A stretch of DNA of 64,000 nt from Streptomyces lydicus (GCF_000717345.1 NZ_JNZA01000005.1:1-64000), one strand, 5' to 3'; shown: positions 39,886 to 49,063, numbered from the stretch's first letter. The notes: generated by a model from the letters alone, not told the origin. Numbers and translations: made by a program.

Positions 39886-40530
39886 TCACGACTCGTACGC
39901 CGTCAGGTCCTGGACGACGGAGAATCCCAGGCCATAGGCGCTCATCCCGCGCCCGTACGCGCCGATGTGGACGCTTTCCGGGCCCTCTGCGGAGGAGCCC
40001 GCCAGTACCCAGCCGTACTCGGACTCGCGGTAGGCGAACGAGGTCGGCACCCCGTCCACCGGGAGCATCAGCTCGCTCCAGCTTCCGCCGCCGAGGTCGT
40101 CGGCCAGCTCCCAGGCGAGCATCGTCTGCTGGTCCAGCCAGTCCTGGCGGAGCGTCCGGTCCATCTGGGTCGGCCAGGTGTGGGCGAGCAGCCCCGAGCC
40201 GGCGAGCCAGGCGGCCGTCGAGACCGAGGTGGCCTCCAGTACGCCGGTGCCGTCGGCACTGCGCCGTACGGGGCGGTCGGCGACCGTCACCACGACCGCG
40301 AACCGCTCGTCCTGCGGCGGTTCCACCTTGATGGTGGGCTCCTCGCCGTGCCCCATGGCACCGTGCTCGACGGTGCCGTCCGCGCCCGCGCCGACCTGCA
40401 TCAGCCAGCGCGGACCGGTGAACGCCTCGTCGAGGCCGTACCACGGGAACGCGGCCAGCAGATAGCCGTCGGCCTTCCGGCCGACCGCGGCGGACGCCTG
40501 CTGTTCCGCTGTCCGACTCGTCGTCTCCAT
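39886..40530 (-). CDS. Hypothetical protein
   Basis: 214 aa. No family recognised. Notable segments: YLLAAFPWYGLDEAFTGPRW, EATSVSTAAWLAGSGLLAHT, DRTLRQDWLDQQTMLAWELA and PTSFAYRESEYGWVLAGSSA. No signal peptide or transmembrane helix, so it is probably a soluble globular protein with a high aromatic content. ATG 40530. It is monocistronic between the mrp terminator and tatB. Codon use is like that of its neighbours. Confidence 0.7.
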   Translation of the reverse strand: METTSRTAEQQASAAVGRKADGYLLAAFPWYGLDEAFTGPRWLMQVGAGADGTVEHGAMGHGEEPTIKVEPPQDERFAVVVTVADRPVRRSADGTGVLEATSVSTAAWLAGSGLLAHTWPTQMDRTLRQDWLDQQTMLAWELADDLGGGSWSELMLPVDGVPTSFAYRESEYGWVLAGSSAEGPESVHIGAYGRGMSAYGLGFSVVQDLTAYES

Positions 40531-40650
40531 CTGCGCGGAGCCTCCTTGTTGCCCTGCGTCGTGGGCGGCCCGCCCCCCTCAGGCGACCGAACCCCGAACA
40601 CCCGGAGCATAGCCATAGGCGTCAACACAGCCCGGTCATACCGGAGTGTG

Positions 40651-41133
40651 TCAGGTGGCGTCGGCGTCGAACGGCGGACGCTCGGCCGGCTCCGTGGCCG
40701 CGGGCTTCTTGACCAGGTCGGGACGGCCGGCGGCGGCCGGGGACTCCTTCGACAGGTTCAGTCCCGAGCCGTTCGAGGACCCGGTGGCCGAGGCGCTCTC
40801 GCGGCTGTGCACGGCGTCGGTGACCTCGGCCATCTCCTGCTTCAGATCGAAGCCGTTACGGATCTCGGCGAGCTCCTTGAAGCCGTACTCGTCCTTCTCC
40901 AGGACGTGCTTGCGCACGAAGTTCTTCGGCTTGAGGTCCTCGAACTCGAAGTCCTTGAAATCCGGCCCGAGCTCGCTGCGGATGTCTTCCTTGGCGCTGT
41001 CGGAGAACTCCCGGATCTTCCGGATGACGCCCATGACGTCCTGGATGACCTTGGGGAGCTTGTCCGGGCCGAAGATGAGCACGGCGAGGACGACGATCGC
41101 CACCAGCTCGAGGGGTCCTATGTCGAAGAACAC
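40651..41133 (-). CDS. tatB: TatB-like Sec-independent translocase subunit
   Basis: 160 aa from GTG 41133 (AAGGAG 8 nt upstream). N-terminal short helix FFDIGPLELVAIVVLAVLIF, the Gly-Pro hinge GPDKLPK, then an amphipathic helix (VIQDVMGVIRKIREFSDSAK) and a disordered acidic tail: the TatA/B architecture, here TatB-type. With TatA and TatC (not in the window) it forms the twin-arginine receptor. It is downstream of htrA, matching mycobacterial sigE-rseA-htrA-tatB order. Confidence 0.92.
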   Translation of the reverse strand: MFFDIGPLELVAIVVLAVLIFGPDKLPKVIQDVMGVIRKIREFSDSAKEDIRSELGPDFKDFEFEDLKPKNFVRKHVLEKDEYGFKELAEIRNGFDLKQEMAEVTDAVHSRESASATGSSNGSGLNLSKESPAAAGRPDLVKKPAATEPAERPPFDADAT

Positions 41134-41249
41134 CTTGCAGCTCCTTGAGTCATCCGCGGCCTGTGTCGGCCTAGGGGCCAGGCCGCCTATCACGGTACCT
41201 GGCCCCGGGCATCGGACGGGAGTCGCCCGCGCCAACACCGTGCAAACGA

Positions 41250-43784
41250 TCAGCCGGCGGTGGAGGAACCCAGCCTGAGCCGTACGGACTGCTGTTTGCC
41301 GCCCCGCTGGAGGGTCAGCAGCAGCGTGTCGCCCGGCCGGTGGCTGCGGATCTTCACGATCAGCTCCTCGCCGCTGTGCACGGCGGCGCCGTCCACCTCG
41401 GTGATCACGTCGCCGGCCCGGAGCCCGGCCTTCGCGCCCGGCCCGCCCGGCGTGACCGGCTGCTTGCCGCCCTTGCTGTGCTCGCTGACCCGCGCGCCGT
41501 CGCCGGCGTACTCCATCTCCAAGGTGACGCCTATCACCGGGTGTGTCGCCCGGCCGGTGTTGATCAGCTCCTCGGCCACCCGCTTGGCCTGGTTGATCGG
41601 TATGGCGAAGCCCAGCCCTATGCTGCCGCCCTGGCCGCCGCTCTCCGATCCGCTGCCGGTGTCGGCCGCACGGATGGCGCTGTTGATGCCGATCACCCGC
41701 GCCCTGGCGTCCACCAGTGGGCCGCCGGAGTTGCCCGGGTTGATGGGCGCGTCGGTCTGCAGCGCGTCCACGTACGAGACGTCGCTGCCGTCGCCCTTCT
41801 CGCCGCCCGCGGTGATCGGACGCTGCTTGGCGCTGATGATGCCGGAGGTGACGGTGTTGGCCAGGTCGAACGGCGCACCGATCGCCACGACCGGGTCGCC
41901 GACCCGCACCGAGTCGGAGTTGCCGAGCGGGAGCGGCCGCAGCCCCGTGACGCCCTCGACCTGGACGACGGCGAGGTCGTAGCCGCCGTCCTGGCCGACG
42001 ACCTTGGCCTTGGCGGTCTGCCCGCCGCTGAACGTCACCGATATCTCGCCGCCGGTCCCGGCCGGCTCCACGACGTGGTTGTTGGTGAGGATGTGGCCCT
42101 GCCGGTCGAGGACGAAGCCGGTGCCGGTGCCCTGTTCGGCGTTGCCCCGGACGTGGATGGTCACCACGCCGGGCAGCGCGGCCTGGGCGATGCCGGCGAC
42201 GCTGTCGGGGCGGCGGCCCCCGGCGTCGTCGGCCGCCTGGGGCAGCTTGATGTCGTTGATCCCGCCGTACCGCTCGACGTAGGCGCCGACGCCGCCGCCC
42301 ACCCCGCCGGCGAGCAGCGCGAGCGCCACCGCGCCGACGGCCAGCAGACCGCGGCGGTTGCGCGGCCCCCGGGGTGGCGCCGCCGGGCCGCCCTGCAGGG
42401 GTGCGCTCCAGGGGTCGTACTGCTGCCAAGCACCGTGCGGGACCGGACCGTGGCCGCCCGGTGGGACGGGGCCGTGGCCGCCCGGTGCGGCGGCGTGCGG
42501 CGCAGCGGCGGTGTGCGGCGGGGCGGTGGGGCGGGGGCCGCCGTCACCGGGTACGGGGACGAACCCGGGGTCCGCGCCCTCGGGCGCCGGCTGCGGGGCG
42601 GAAGCCTGCGGCCCGGAAGCTTGTGGGCCGGGGGCCTGCGGGGCGCCGGGCTTCGCGAGCAGGGGGCGGCCGGGGCCGTCCGGCTCGGCGGACGGGCCGG
42701 GGGCCGGGCCCGGGGGCGCGGCCTCGGCCGGGGCCGTCAGGTGCGGCGGCTCACCGCCGGTGTGCGGCGGGGCCTGCGGCGGGCTCGGGTAGCCGGCGGC
42801 CGGCGCCGGCGCGCCGTACGGGGGCAGCGGACCGGCGGACGGCGGCAGCGCGGTGCCCTGCGCGGGGGTGGCGCCGGACCAGCCCGGCGCGGCGGTACGG
42901 GGCTCGGGCCGCTGCACGGGCGGCGCGGGCGCCCACGGGCCGGGGCCGCCGTACGGCGGGGTGCCGTACGGGTCCTCGGGGTGCAGCGGCCGGGCGGGCG
43001 CGGCGGGGGGCTCGACGGCCGTCGCTGCCGGGGGCACGGCCGAGGCCCGGGGCGCCCGGTCCCCCTCGGGGGCGGGCACCTGACCGAGCGTCACGGTGGC
43101 GGCGCCGGGCCGCGCCCCGTCTGCGAGGGGCGTCCGGGCGCCCGGGGCGTCGAGCTGTCCCGCGGCGGTCCGGTCCTCGGCCGAGGCCGGCCGGTCTTCG
43201 ACCGAGACCGGTCGGTCTTCGACCGATTCGGGCCGGCCTTCGGCTGCGTCGGGTCGTTCCGCGCCCGGCCGTTCGTCCGCCGGGCCGGTCCGGTCCGCCG
43301 CGGGCTCGACCGGCGTCACGGCGGGGGCGGGCTTCGCCGATGTCACGGACGTCAACTGCCGCTCGGCCGCGACCCTTTCGGCTCGTTCCGCGCCGGTCGC
43401 CGCGGTCCGGCCGGCGACGGTCGCCGCGGCCCACTCCGCGCCGTCCGCTTCGGACCGCACGGCGGCGTCGGCCTCGGACCGCGCGGCGGCGTCGGCTTCG
43501 GACCGCTTGGCGACGGCCCCGGTCGGGCCCGCCGTGCCGTCGGGCACGGCGGGGTCGTGCGTCGCGGGGGTTCGCGGCTGCGGCGGGCGTACGAGCCAGT
43601 CGCCCGCGTCCTGCGCGTCGGCCCGGCCGGCCGGGCCGGAGGCGTCGGCCCGCGCCGCGTCCGCCGGGCCGCCGGCAGGCGGCATCGCCTGCGGACCGGC
43701 CTCGGCGGACGGTCCCGTGGCCGGGGTGCGTCCCGGGCGGCTCCACCACTTCAGCTTCGGCCCGGCGGCCGTACCGTCGTCCAT
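41250..43784 (-). CDS. htrA: HtrA-type membrane-anchored serine protease (PDZ)
   Basis: 844 aa from ATG 43784 (GGGGAG upstream). Residues 1-475 are a very long disordered Pro/Ala/Arg/Glu-rich cytoplasmic region with short repeats (RSEADAA, SVEDRP, GHGPVP). A transmembrane helix at about 477-500 (GLLAVGAVALALLAGGVGG) puts the protease outside. The trypsin-like domain has His in LTNNHVVEPAG (about 568), Asp in GGYDLAVVQV (about 604) and Ser in INPGNSGGPLV (about 687). A PDZ domain ends the protein (GAKAGLRAGDVITEVDG). It degrades misfolded envelope proteins; in mycobacteria the same gene order links it to SigE-RseA. The N-terminus is several times longer than usual. Confidence 0.93.
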   Translation of the reverse strand: MDDGTAAGPKLKWWSRPGRTPATGPSAEAGPQAMPPAGGPADAARADASGPAGRADAQDAGDWLVRPPQPRTPATHDPAVPDGTAGPTGAVAKRSEADAAARSEADAAVRSEADGAEWAAATVAGRTAATGAERAERVAAERQLTSVTSAKPAPAVTPVEPAADRTGPADERPGAERPDAAEGRPESVEDRPVSVEDRPASAEDRTAAGQLDAPGARTPLADGARPGAATVTLGQVPAPEGDRAPRASAVPPAATAVEPPAAPARPLHPEDPYGTPPYGGPGPWAPAPPVQRPEPRTAAPGWSGATPAQGTALPPSAGPLPPYGAPAPAAGYPSPPQAPPHTGGEPPHLTAPAEAAPPGPAPGPSAEPDGPGRPLLAKPGAPQAPGPQASGPQASAPQPAPEGADPGFVPVPGDGGPRPTAPPHTAAAPHAAAPGGHGPVPPGGHGPVPHGAWQQYDPWSAPLQGGPAAPPRGPRNRRGLLAVGAVALALLAGGVGGGVGAYVERYGGINDIKLPQAADDAGGRRPDSVAGIAQAALPGVVTIHVRGNAEQGTGTGFVLDRQGHILTNNHVVEPAGTGGEISVTFSGGQTAKAKVVGQDGGYDLAVVQVEGVTGLRPLPLGNSDSVRVGDPVVAIGAPFDLANTVTSGIISAKQRPITAGGEKGDGSDVSYVDALQTDAPINPGNSGGPLVDARARVIGINSAIRAADTGSGSESGGQGGSIGLGFAIPINQAKRVAEELINTGRATHPVIGVTLEMEYAGDGARVSEHSKGGKQPVTPGGPGAKAGLRAGDVITEVDGAAVHSGEELIVKIRSHRPGDTLLLTLQRGGKQQSVRLRLGSSTAG

Positions 43785-43905
43785 GCTCTCCCCAGATTTC
43801 GCCCGCGGTCCCGCGGACCACCACCACCTCACGGCGCGCGCCCGGTCAGGGTGCGCCGCGCAACAGCGATTCAACCAGTTCCGCGCGGGGCTGCGCAGGG
43901 GACGG

Positions 43906-44838
43906 TCAGTGCGGGGCGGTGGCGGGGTCCGCGGTGCCGGGGCCGACCGCGGAGCCGGTCAGCGGGCGCATCGGTTCCAGGGGCGGGTTCCGGTGCTCGG
44001 GGACCGTGCCGGTGGCGGCGACCAGCGGCGCGTGGTGGTACGCCGAGGCCGGGCCGGTGGCGGCTATCAGCGGCGACAGCCCGAAACGGCCGGCCGGGGC
44101 CGGTGACGCCGCCGGAGCGGTGCGGGTGGGCGCGACCGCGGGGCCGTAGAGGGCCATGGCGCTGGGCGCCGGGGCCATGGTCGGGCCGCCGGACGGGGCC
44201 CGGAGCCCCTCGCGGGAGGTGCCGGCCGGCCGGAACTCCCCGCTGCGGAGCAGGGATCCACTGTCGGCCGCGGGGCTGACGCTCAGCGGGGTGACGGCCG
44301 TGCCGCCGCCCTCGGCGCCGGTCGGATCGACGGCCGCTTCCAGCGGGAGGGCGCCACCGAGCGCGAAGGCCGCGAGGGAGACCGCTCCGGCCGCCGCGAA
44401 GGCGAACCGGCGCCGCTGCGCGGGCCGCTCGGCCTCCGGCACGCGGAAGCCGCGTGCGCGGTGCAGGGCGGAGACGCCCGCCATCACTCGGCCGGCATGG
44501 TCGTCGGTGGGGGCATAGCGGAACGCGCCGCCGCCCCGGGCGAATTCGCCCGGGGCGAGGCCGCCGCTGCCGAGCCGGCTGCCGGGACCACCGGGGTCGC
44601 CCCCGGGCAGCTGCTGCAGGCGCGCCAGCAGTCCCGCGGAGGGGCCGGGGGGCGCCGTTTCGGCGAAAACGCTCTTGAGCCGACGCTGGGCGTCGGCCTC
44701 TGCCTTGCACTTGCCGCATGTCGCGAGATGCGCGAGCACCCGCTCGCGCGCGTCATGCCCCAACTCGCCGTCGACGAGGGCCGCAAGGCGGTCGCCGAGA
44801 TGCTGCTCGGCGGGGGACGGACCGCCAGTGAGGCTCAC
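43906..44838 (-). CDS. Zinc-type anti-sigma factor (RseA-like), membrane-spanning
   Basis: 310 aa. GTG 44838 overlaps the sigma-factor TGA by 4 nt (GTGA), typical of sigma/anti-sigma coupling. ZAS motif HLATCGKC (H-x3-C-x2-C) near residue 36 follows [20 protein letters not shown]. One transmembrane helix [20 protein letters not shown] lies around residue 145-165, and the extracytoplasmic tail of about 145 residues is Pro/Ala-rich. It is predicted to hold the sigma factor inactive at the membrane until envelope or redox stress. Proteolysis by the adjacent HtrA is an attractive but unproven signal route. Confidence 0.9.
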   Translation of the reverse strand: MSLTGGPSPAEQHLGDRLAALVDGELGHDARERVLAHLATCGKCKAEADAQRRLKSVFAETAPPGPSAGLLARLQQLPGGDPGGPGSRLGSGGLAPGEFARGGGAFRYAPTDDHAGRVMAGVSALHRARGFRVPEAERPAQRRRFAFAAAGAVSLAAFALGGALPLEAAVDPTGAEGGGTAVTPLSVSPAADSGSLLRSGEFRPAGTSREGLRAPSGGPTMAPAPSAMALYGPAVAPTRTAPAASPAPAGRFGLSPLIAATGPASAYHHAPLVAATGTVPEHRNPPLEPMRPLTGSAVGPGTADPATAPH

Positions 44839-45641
44839 GCGATTCCTACCTCCCCCGTGGGCACCACGGCCAGGGACCGCCGCTGCTCGCGCTCCTCGCT
44901 ACGGCGGACCGGCGCACGGTGCTTGAGCGCCTTGCGCAGGTGGGAGCGGCCCCGGTGGATGCGGCTGCGGACCGTACCGAGCTTGACGCCGAGAGTGGCG
45001 GCGATCTCCTCGTACGACAGGCCCTCGATGTCGCACAGCACCACCGCGGCCCGGAATTCGGGCGCGAGGGTGTCGAGCGCCTGCTGCACATCGGCGTCGA
45101 AGTGCGTGTCGTCGAAGTGCTCCTGCGGGGCGGGCTCGCGGCTGGGGAGCTTCTCGGCCGCGTCGTCACCGAGCGCGTCGAAGCGGATACGCTGCCGACG
45201 CCGGACCATGTCCAGGAAGAGGTTGGTCGTGATGCGGTGCAGCCAGCCCTCGAAGGTGCCGGGGGTGTACGTCGACAGCGAGCGGAAGACGCGGACGAAC
45301 ACCTCCTGGGTGAGGTCCTCGGCGTCGTGCTGATTGCCGGTGAGGCGGTAGGCGAGGCGGTAGACCCGTGCGCTGTGAGTGCTGACGATCTCCTCCCAGC
45401 TGGGCGGAGTCCACGCCTGCGCATCCGCGTCTGCGGCGAAGGTCGCGGTAGGTGCGGAGTCGTTGGTGGCGGCCCCCCCGCTCGAGCGAAGTCGAGAGTG
45501 GGGGAGGAAACGGTCAGCGGTGTTTGTCACGGATTTCGGCTCGACGAACGACCTTTTCAAGCGCCTCAGCACCCCTTGGTCACCCGCCGCAGCCGCACCT
45601 CCCCTGGTGGCTCTGGTGGTGTCCAGTAGAGCCCCTACCAT
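44835..45641 (-). CDS. ECF sigma factor, orthologue of mycobacterial SigE
   Basis: 268 aa from ATG 45641 (GAGG 5 nt upstream). ATG 45686 and GTG 45743 are alternatives. Region 2 ([51 protein letters not shown]) and region 4 ([40 protein letters not shown]) are complete. A variable N-terminal extension of about 75 residues includes a palindrome-encoded [10 protein letters not shown]. Envelope-stress regulation is inferred from the anti-sigma, htrA and tatB neighbours. It is divergent from the O-methyltransferase gene, as in mycobacteria (Rv1220c-Rv1221). Confidence 0.93.
   Translation of the reverse strand: MVGALLDTTRATRGGAAAAGDQGVLRRLKRSFVEPKSVTNTADRFLPHSRLRSSGGAATNDSAPTATFAADADAQAWTPPSWEEIVSTHSARVYRLAYRLTGNQHDAEDLTQEVFVRVFRSLSTYTPGTFEGWLHRITTNLFLDMVRRRQRIRFDALGDDAAEKLPSREPAPQEHFDDTHFDADVQQALDTLAPEFRAAVVLCDIEGLSYEEIAATLGVKLGTVRSRIHRGRSHLRKALKHRAPVRRSEEREQRRSLAVVPTGEVGIA
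45475..45504. repeat. Palindromic repeat within the sigma-factor N-terminal extension
   Basis: CCCCCGCTCGA-GCGAAG-TCGAG(AG)TGGGGG: 11-bp stem with a 2-nt bulge and one G-T pair. Translated in frame as [10 protein letters not shown]. It belongs to the same class of dispersed streptomycete palindromes as the one in adnA. Confidence 0.5.
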
Positions 45642-45855
45642 ATCCACCTCGCCCGTTAGCTCCGGATAAGCAGATTTGACCTGCATTTGGTCCTGCTTCT
45701 GGTCGTGATTCCCGTGAGTCCTGTCTCGCGCGGTCTTCACCACTGCGTCCCCCCGCTTTCTCCCTCCCCCTCCTTAACGCCCGGTCCCATCTGCGGGTTC
45801 CCGCACACAGCGGATACAGTCACGGTTGCGTCAACTACGGGGACAGGAGAGGGCC

Positions 45856-46509
45856 ATTACCGGCAACCGGCAGACGAGCTTGGCTTTCGCCGAGGCGTAC
45901 GGCGCCGGGACCATCGACACCGCCGCCGAGGCCGCCCTGAGCTGGTCGCGTGACCTGGCACGGGACGCCGGCATCCGTACGGTGACGACCGGCACCGGCG
46001 CGGCCCTGCGCCTGCTCGCCGCCACCGCCGACGCCAAGGCGGTCGCCGAGATCGGCACCGGCACGGGCGTGTCGGGCATCTACCTCCTGCACGGCATGCG
46101 GCCCGACGGCGTCCTGACCACCGTCGACTGCGAGCCCGAGCGGCAGACCTTCGCCAAGCAGGCGTTCCGGGCGGCGGGCTTCGCCGGCAACCGCGCCCGC
46201 TTCATCCCCGGCCGGGCGCTGGACGTCCTCCCGCGGCTCGCGGACGGCGGATACGACCTGGTCTTCTGCGACGGCGACCTGATGGAGTGCCTGGAGTACC
46301 TCGCCGAATCGTTGCGGCTGCTGCGTCCCGGCGGCCTGGTGTGCTTCGAGGGCGTCTTCGCGGACGGCCGTACCGTCGATTCGGCGGTGCAGCCCGCCGA
46401 GGTGCTGCGGCTGCGGGAACTGCTGCGGGCCGTGCGGGAGAGCACCACGCTGGTGCCGGCGCTGCTGCCGGTGGGCGACGGGCTGCTCTGCGCGGTCAAG
46501 CGGGGCTGA
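45856..46509 (+). CDS. Class I SAM-dependent O-methyltransferase
   Basis: 217 aa if started at ATT 45856, which has AGGAG-AGGGCC in ideal position; TTG 45826 would add ten residues (MRQLRGQERA) without a ribosome site. SAM loop VAEIGTGTGVSGIYLLHG, acidic VDCEPE, and LVFCDGDLMECLEYL are typical of the COMT-like family (methyltransf_3). TGNRQTSLAFAEA near the start is conserved in actinobacteria. It uses SAM; the acceptor is unknown. Possible -10 TACAGT at 45815-45820 in the divergent region shared with the sigma factor. Confidence 0.9.
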   Translation: MTGNRQTSLAFAEAYGAGTIDTAAEAALSWSRDLARDAGIRTVTTGTGAALRLLAATADAKAVAEIGTGTGVSGIYLLHGMRPDGVLTTVDCEPERQTFAKQAFRAAGFAGNRARFIPGRALDVLPRLADGGYDLVFCDGDLMECLEYLAESLRLLRPGGLVCFEGVFADGRTVDSAVQPAEVLRLRELLRAVRESTTLVPALLPVGDGLLCAVKRG

Positions 46510-46599
46510 GCCCCCCGGCGCGCGTCCCGTCCCGGCCCCGGCCCGGCCCGCGGCGGGACGAAAACAGGGCGGCAGGGAAAAAGAAAACGGCACGAAAAC

Positions 46600-46646
46600 G
46601 GCCCCGGCACGCGGCGCGCCGTTGATGCGCGCCGCGTGCCGGGGCC
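46600..46646. terminator. 20-bp terminator hairpin with T-rich minus-strand tail
   Basis: Perfect stem, arms 46600-46619 (GGCCCCGGCACGCGGCGCGC) and 46627-46646, 7-nt loop. Read on the minus strand it is followed by CGTTTTCGTGCCGTTTTC, then TTTTT, an unusually clear intrinsic terminator for the DUF3117 transcript. It also faces the O-methyltransferase end. Confidence 0.85.
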
Positions 46647-46706
46647 GGGGTAAGTCGGCTGGGGTACCGGGTCAGGCCCGGGATTCCGCCGGTTTCGCCG
46701 CCCTCG

Positions 46707-46874
46707 TCAGACGGTGACCTTTTCCAGGGCCTCACCCAGGGCCTTGGCCTCGTCGGGGGTCAGCTCGACGACGAGCCGCCCGCCGCCTTCGAGCGGAACG
46801 CGCATGACGATGCCCCGCCCCTCCTTGGTCACCTCGAGCGGGCCGTCGCCCGTCCGCGGCTTCATGGCCGCCAT
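46707..46874 (-). CDS. DUF3117 protein (55 aa)
   Basis: MAAMKPRTGDGPLEVTKEGR, then GIVMRVPLEGGGRLVVELTP and DEAKALGEALEKVTV: a complete DUF3117 domain at its normal length. ATG 46874 has GGAAGGGGAA upstream. Very widely conserved in actinobacteria and usually near tag (Rv1211 beside Rv1210, from memory). Function unknown; small size, conservation and the strong private terminator suggest high expression. Confidence 0.93.
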   Translation of the reverse strand: MAAMKPRTGDGPLEVTKEGRGIVMRVPLEGGGRLVVELTPDEAKALGEALEKVTV

Positions 46875-47198
46875 GCTCGTTCCCCTTCCTGAAACCAGCT
46901 CATCTCAGCCGACGGCCCGAATAGGCACGTGTCACCGGCATCGAACACATTGCTTCCAGGCCATTATCCCGCATCGAACGACCCGATGACCAACATCGGG
47001 GAGCATCCCTTCGGCAACGCGCTCTCGCAAACCCACGCAATTCGGGGAGCGGGCTGCGATACTCCGCCACCCGCCGACACCCGACGCGACCGCTTTCTTT
47101 GATGTACGTCACATGCGGACGGCCGATGATCTCCGGCATCCTGAGCGCTGACTGCCGCTGCCGAGCAGTCAGAGCCGCGACGGAGGGGACTCCCAACT
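46875..47198. promoter_or_regulatory. Divergent promoter region with an inverted repeat
   Basis: 324 bp between DUF3117 (minus) and the enoyl-CoA hydratase (plus), no coding frame. CTGACTGC (47148-47155) and GCAGTCAG (47165-47172), 9 nt apart, form a perfect inverted repeat 27 bp before the hydratase ATG and could be an operator. ATGTACGTCACAT at 47102-47114 is a weaker palindrome. The rest shows nothing I can name. Confidence 0.35.
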
Positions 47199-47999
47199 AT
47201 GGCCGACACCGTGCTCTACGACGTGACCGACGGACTCGCGACGATCACGCTCAACCGCCCCGACGCGATGAACGCGCTGAACATCGAGGCGAAGGTCCTG
47301 CTGCGGGACACCCTCCAGGAGGCCGCGGCCGACCCCGCCGTACGCGCCGTACTGCTGACCGCCACCGGGCGCGCCTTCTGCGTCGGGCAGGACCTCAAGG
47401 AGCACATCGGGCTGCTGGCCGAGGACCGGGCGAGCGGCACCGGCGGCACCATGAACACCGTGCGGGAGCACTACAACCCGATCGTGACGGCGCTGACCGA
47501 GATGCCCAAGCCCGTCGTCGCGGGCGTCAACGGCGTCGCCGCGGGCGCCGGCGCGGGCTTCGCGCTGGCCGCGGACTACCGCGTCGTCGCCGATTCGGCG
47601 TCCTTCAACACCTCCTTCGCGGGCGTCGCGCTGACCGCCGACTCCGGGGTGTCCTGGACGCTTCCCCGGCTGATCGGTCACGGCCGGGCCGCCGACCTGC
47701 TGCTCTTCCCGCGCAGCATCAGCGCCCAGGAGGCGTACGAGCTGGGCATCGCCAACAAGGTCGTGCCGGCCGGCGAGCTGGCGGAGGAGGCCGCTGCCGT
47801 CGCCCGGCGGCTGGCCGCGGGGCCGACCCTCGCCTACGCCGCGATCAAGGAGTCGCTGGCCCACGGCGCCGGGCACTCGCTCGCCGAGACGCTGGCCAAG
47901 GAGGACGAGCTGCAGGCCCGGGCCGGGGCGTCGGAGGACCACCACATCGCGGTCGAGGCGTTCGTGAAGAAGGAGAAGCCGGTCTTCCTGGGCCGCTGA
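47199..47999 (+). CDS. Enoyl-CoA hydratase/isomerase (crotonase fold)
   Basis: 266 aa. ATG with GGAGGGG about 8 nt upstream. ATITLNRPDAMNALN, oxyanion-hole strand GRAFCVGQDLKEH, and KPVVAGVNGVAAGAGAGFAL define the crotonase fold. SFAGVALTADSGVSWTLPRL resembles PaaG-type 2-(1,2-epoxyphenylacetyl)-CoA isomerases, with Asp in TADSG rather than the two Glu of hydratases. Isomerase activity in fatty-acid or aromatic-CoA metabolism is therefore more likely than hydration (inference). No catabolic genes adjoin it. Confidence 0.92.
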   Translation: MADTVLYDVTDGLATITLNRPDAMNALNIEAKVLLRDTLQEAAADPAVRAVLLTATGRAFCVGQDLKEHIGLLAEDRASGTGGTMNTVREHYNPIVTALTEMPKPVVAGVNGVAAGAGAGFALAADYRVVADSASFNTSFAGVALTADSGVSWTLPRLIGHGRAADLLLFPRSISAQEAYELGIANKVVPAGELAEEAAAVARRLAAGPTLAYAAIKESLAHGAGHSLAETLAKEDELQARAGASEDHHIAVEAFVKKEKPVFLGR

Positions 48000-48023
48000 C
48001 CCGCCCGTCGCCCGGCGGCCGGG

Positions 48024-48626
48024 TCAGCCGGCCGCCGCCTCCGCCGCCGCCCGGGCGTGACAGGCCGCCAGATGGTCGTTGACCAGGCCGCACGCCTGCA
48101 TCATCGCGTAGGCGGTGGTCGGGCCGACGAAGCGGAAGCCGCGCTTCTTGAGGTCCTTGGCGAGCGCCGTCGACTCCGGGGTCACCGGCTGCACATCGGC
48201 CACGGTGCGCGGCGCCGGGCGGCTCCGGTCCGGCGCGTAGGACCAGATCAGCTCGTCCAGCTCGCCGGGGGTCAGCGCGGCGGCGACCTTGGCGTTGTTG
48301 ATCGTCGCGGCGATCTTGGCGCGGTTGCGGATGATGCCGGGGTCCGCGAGCAGTCGCTCGGCGTCCGCCTCGGTGAACCGCGCCACCTCCGCGATCCGGA
48401 ATCCGGCGAAGGCGGCGCGGAAGCCGGGGCGGCGCCGCAGGATCGTGATCCAGGAGAGCCCTGACTGGAACGCCTCCAGGCTCATCCGCTCGAAGAGCGC
48501 GTCGTCGCCGTGGACCGGCAGGCCCCATTCGGTGTCGTGGTAGGCGCGGTAGTCGGCCATCTGCTCCGACTCCATCCCCCACGGGCAGCGCGGGATGCCG
48601 TCCGGTGCCGTCACCACGCCGCTCAT
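48024..48626 (-). CDS. tag: DNA-3-methyladenine glycosylase I
   Basis: 200 aa. PRCPWGM, YHDTEWGLPVHGDDALFERM, SLEAFQSGLSWITILRRRPG, RNRAKIAATINNA and the end GLVNDHLAACH follow E. coli Tag, including the Cys/His zinc-snap positions (C in PRCPW; H, H and C at the two ends). It excises 3-methyladenine from alkylated DNA. The start codon overlaps the upstream DivIVA-like stop (ATGA), so the two are coupled. Conserved beside DUF3117 and folP2 in mycobacteria. Confidence 0.95.
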   Translation of the reverse strand: MSGVVTAPDGIPRCPWGMESEQMADYRAYHDTEWGLPVHGDDALFERMSLEAFQSGLSWITILRRRPGFRAAFAGFRIAEVARFTEADAERLLADPGIIRNRAKIAATINNAKVAAALTPGELDELIWSYAPDRSRPAPRTVADVQPVTPESTALAKDLKKRGFRFVGPTTAYAMMQACGLVNDHLAACHARAAAEAAAG

Positions 48627-49063
48627 GCCTGGTCCTCGCCTTCCGTACGCCGGGGAGTCCCGGGTGCCCCGCCGGTCTCCTGCCCCTCCGCGCCGGGCCG
48701 GGCCTCGCCGCCCAAGCCGTCCGCCGGCGCACCGCCCTGTATCAGCGCGGGTCCGCCCATGGCCGTGGCGTGGGCGCCGGCCAGCGCCGCCTCCAGCTCG
48801 GCGATCCTGGCGTCGCGCTCGGCGAGCTCGGCGCCCAGGCGGTCCAGGACGTCGTCGACGTCGTCCATCCGGTAGCCGCGGACCGCCACCGGCAGCCGGA
48901 CGGCGTCCACATCGGCGCGGGCGACGGGACGGTCCTCCGGCAGCGGGTCGTACAGCCGGTCCGGCTCGGAATCCCGCAGCCCACCGCCGTCTCCGCCGCC
49001 GACGACCACGAGCGTGACCGCGGCCACGACCACGACCATCGCGATCAGCAAGAACCAGAACAC
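48623..49063 (-). CDS. DivIVA-domain membrane protein
   Basis: 146 aa from GTG 49063, which has GGGGAG 6 nt upstream (TTG 49069 overlaps that site). One N-terminal transmembrane helix VFWFLLIAMVVVVAAVTLVV, then a DivIVA-like motif RLPVAVRGYRMDDVDDVLDR and a coiled coil ELAERDARIAELEAALAGAH, then a disordered acidic tail. It is probably a membrane-tethered member of the DivIVA/Wag31 group that senses or organises polar growth. Coupled to tag by an ATGA overlap; the pair is conserved (Rv1209-Rv1210, from memory). Confidence 0.85.
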   Translation of the reverse strand: MFWFLLIAMVVVVAAVTLVVVGGGDGGGLRDSEPDRLYDPLPEDRPVARADVDAVRLPVAVRGYRMDDVDDVLDRLGAELAERDARIAELEAALAGAHATAMGGPALIQGGAPADGLGGEARPGAEGQETGGAPGTPRRTEGEDQA

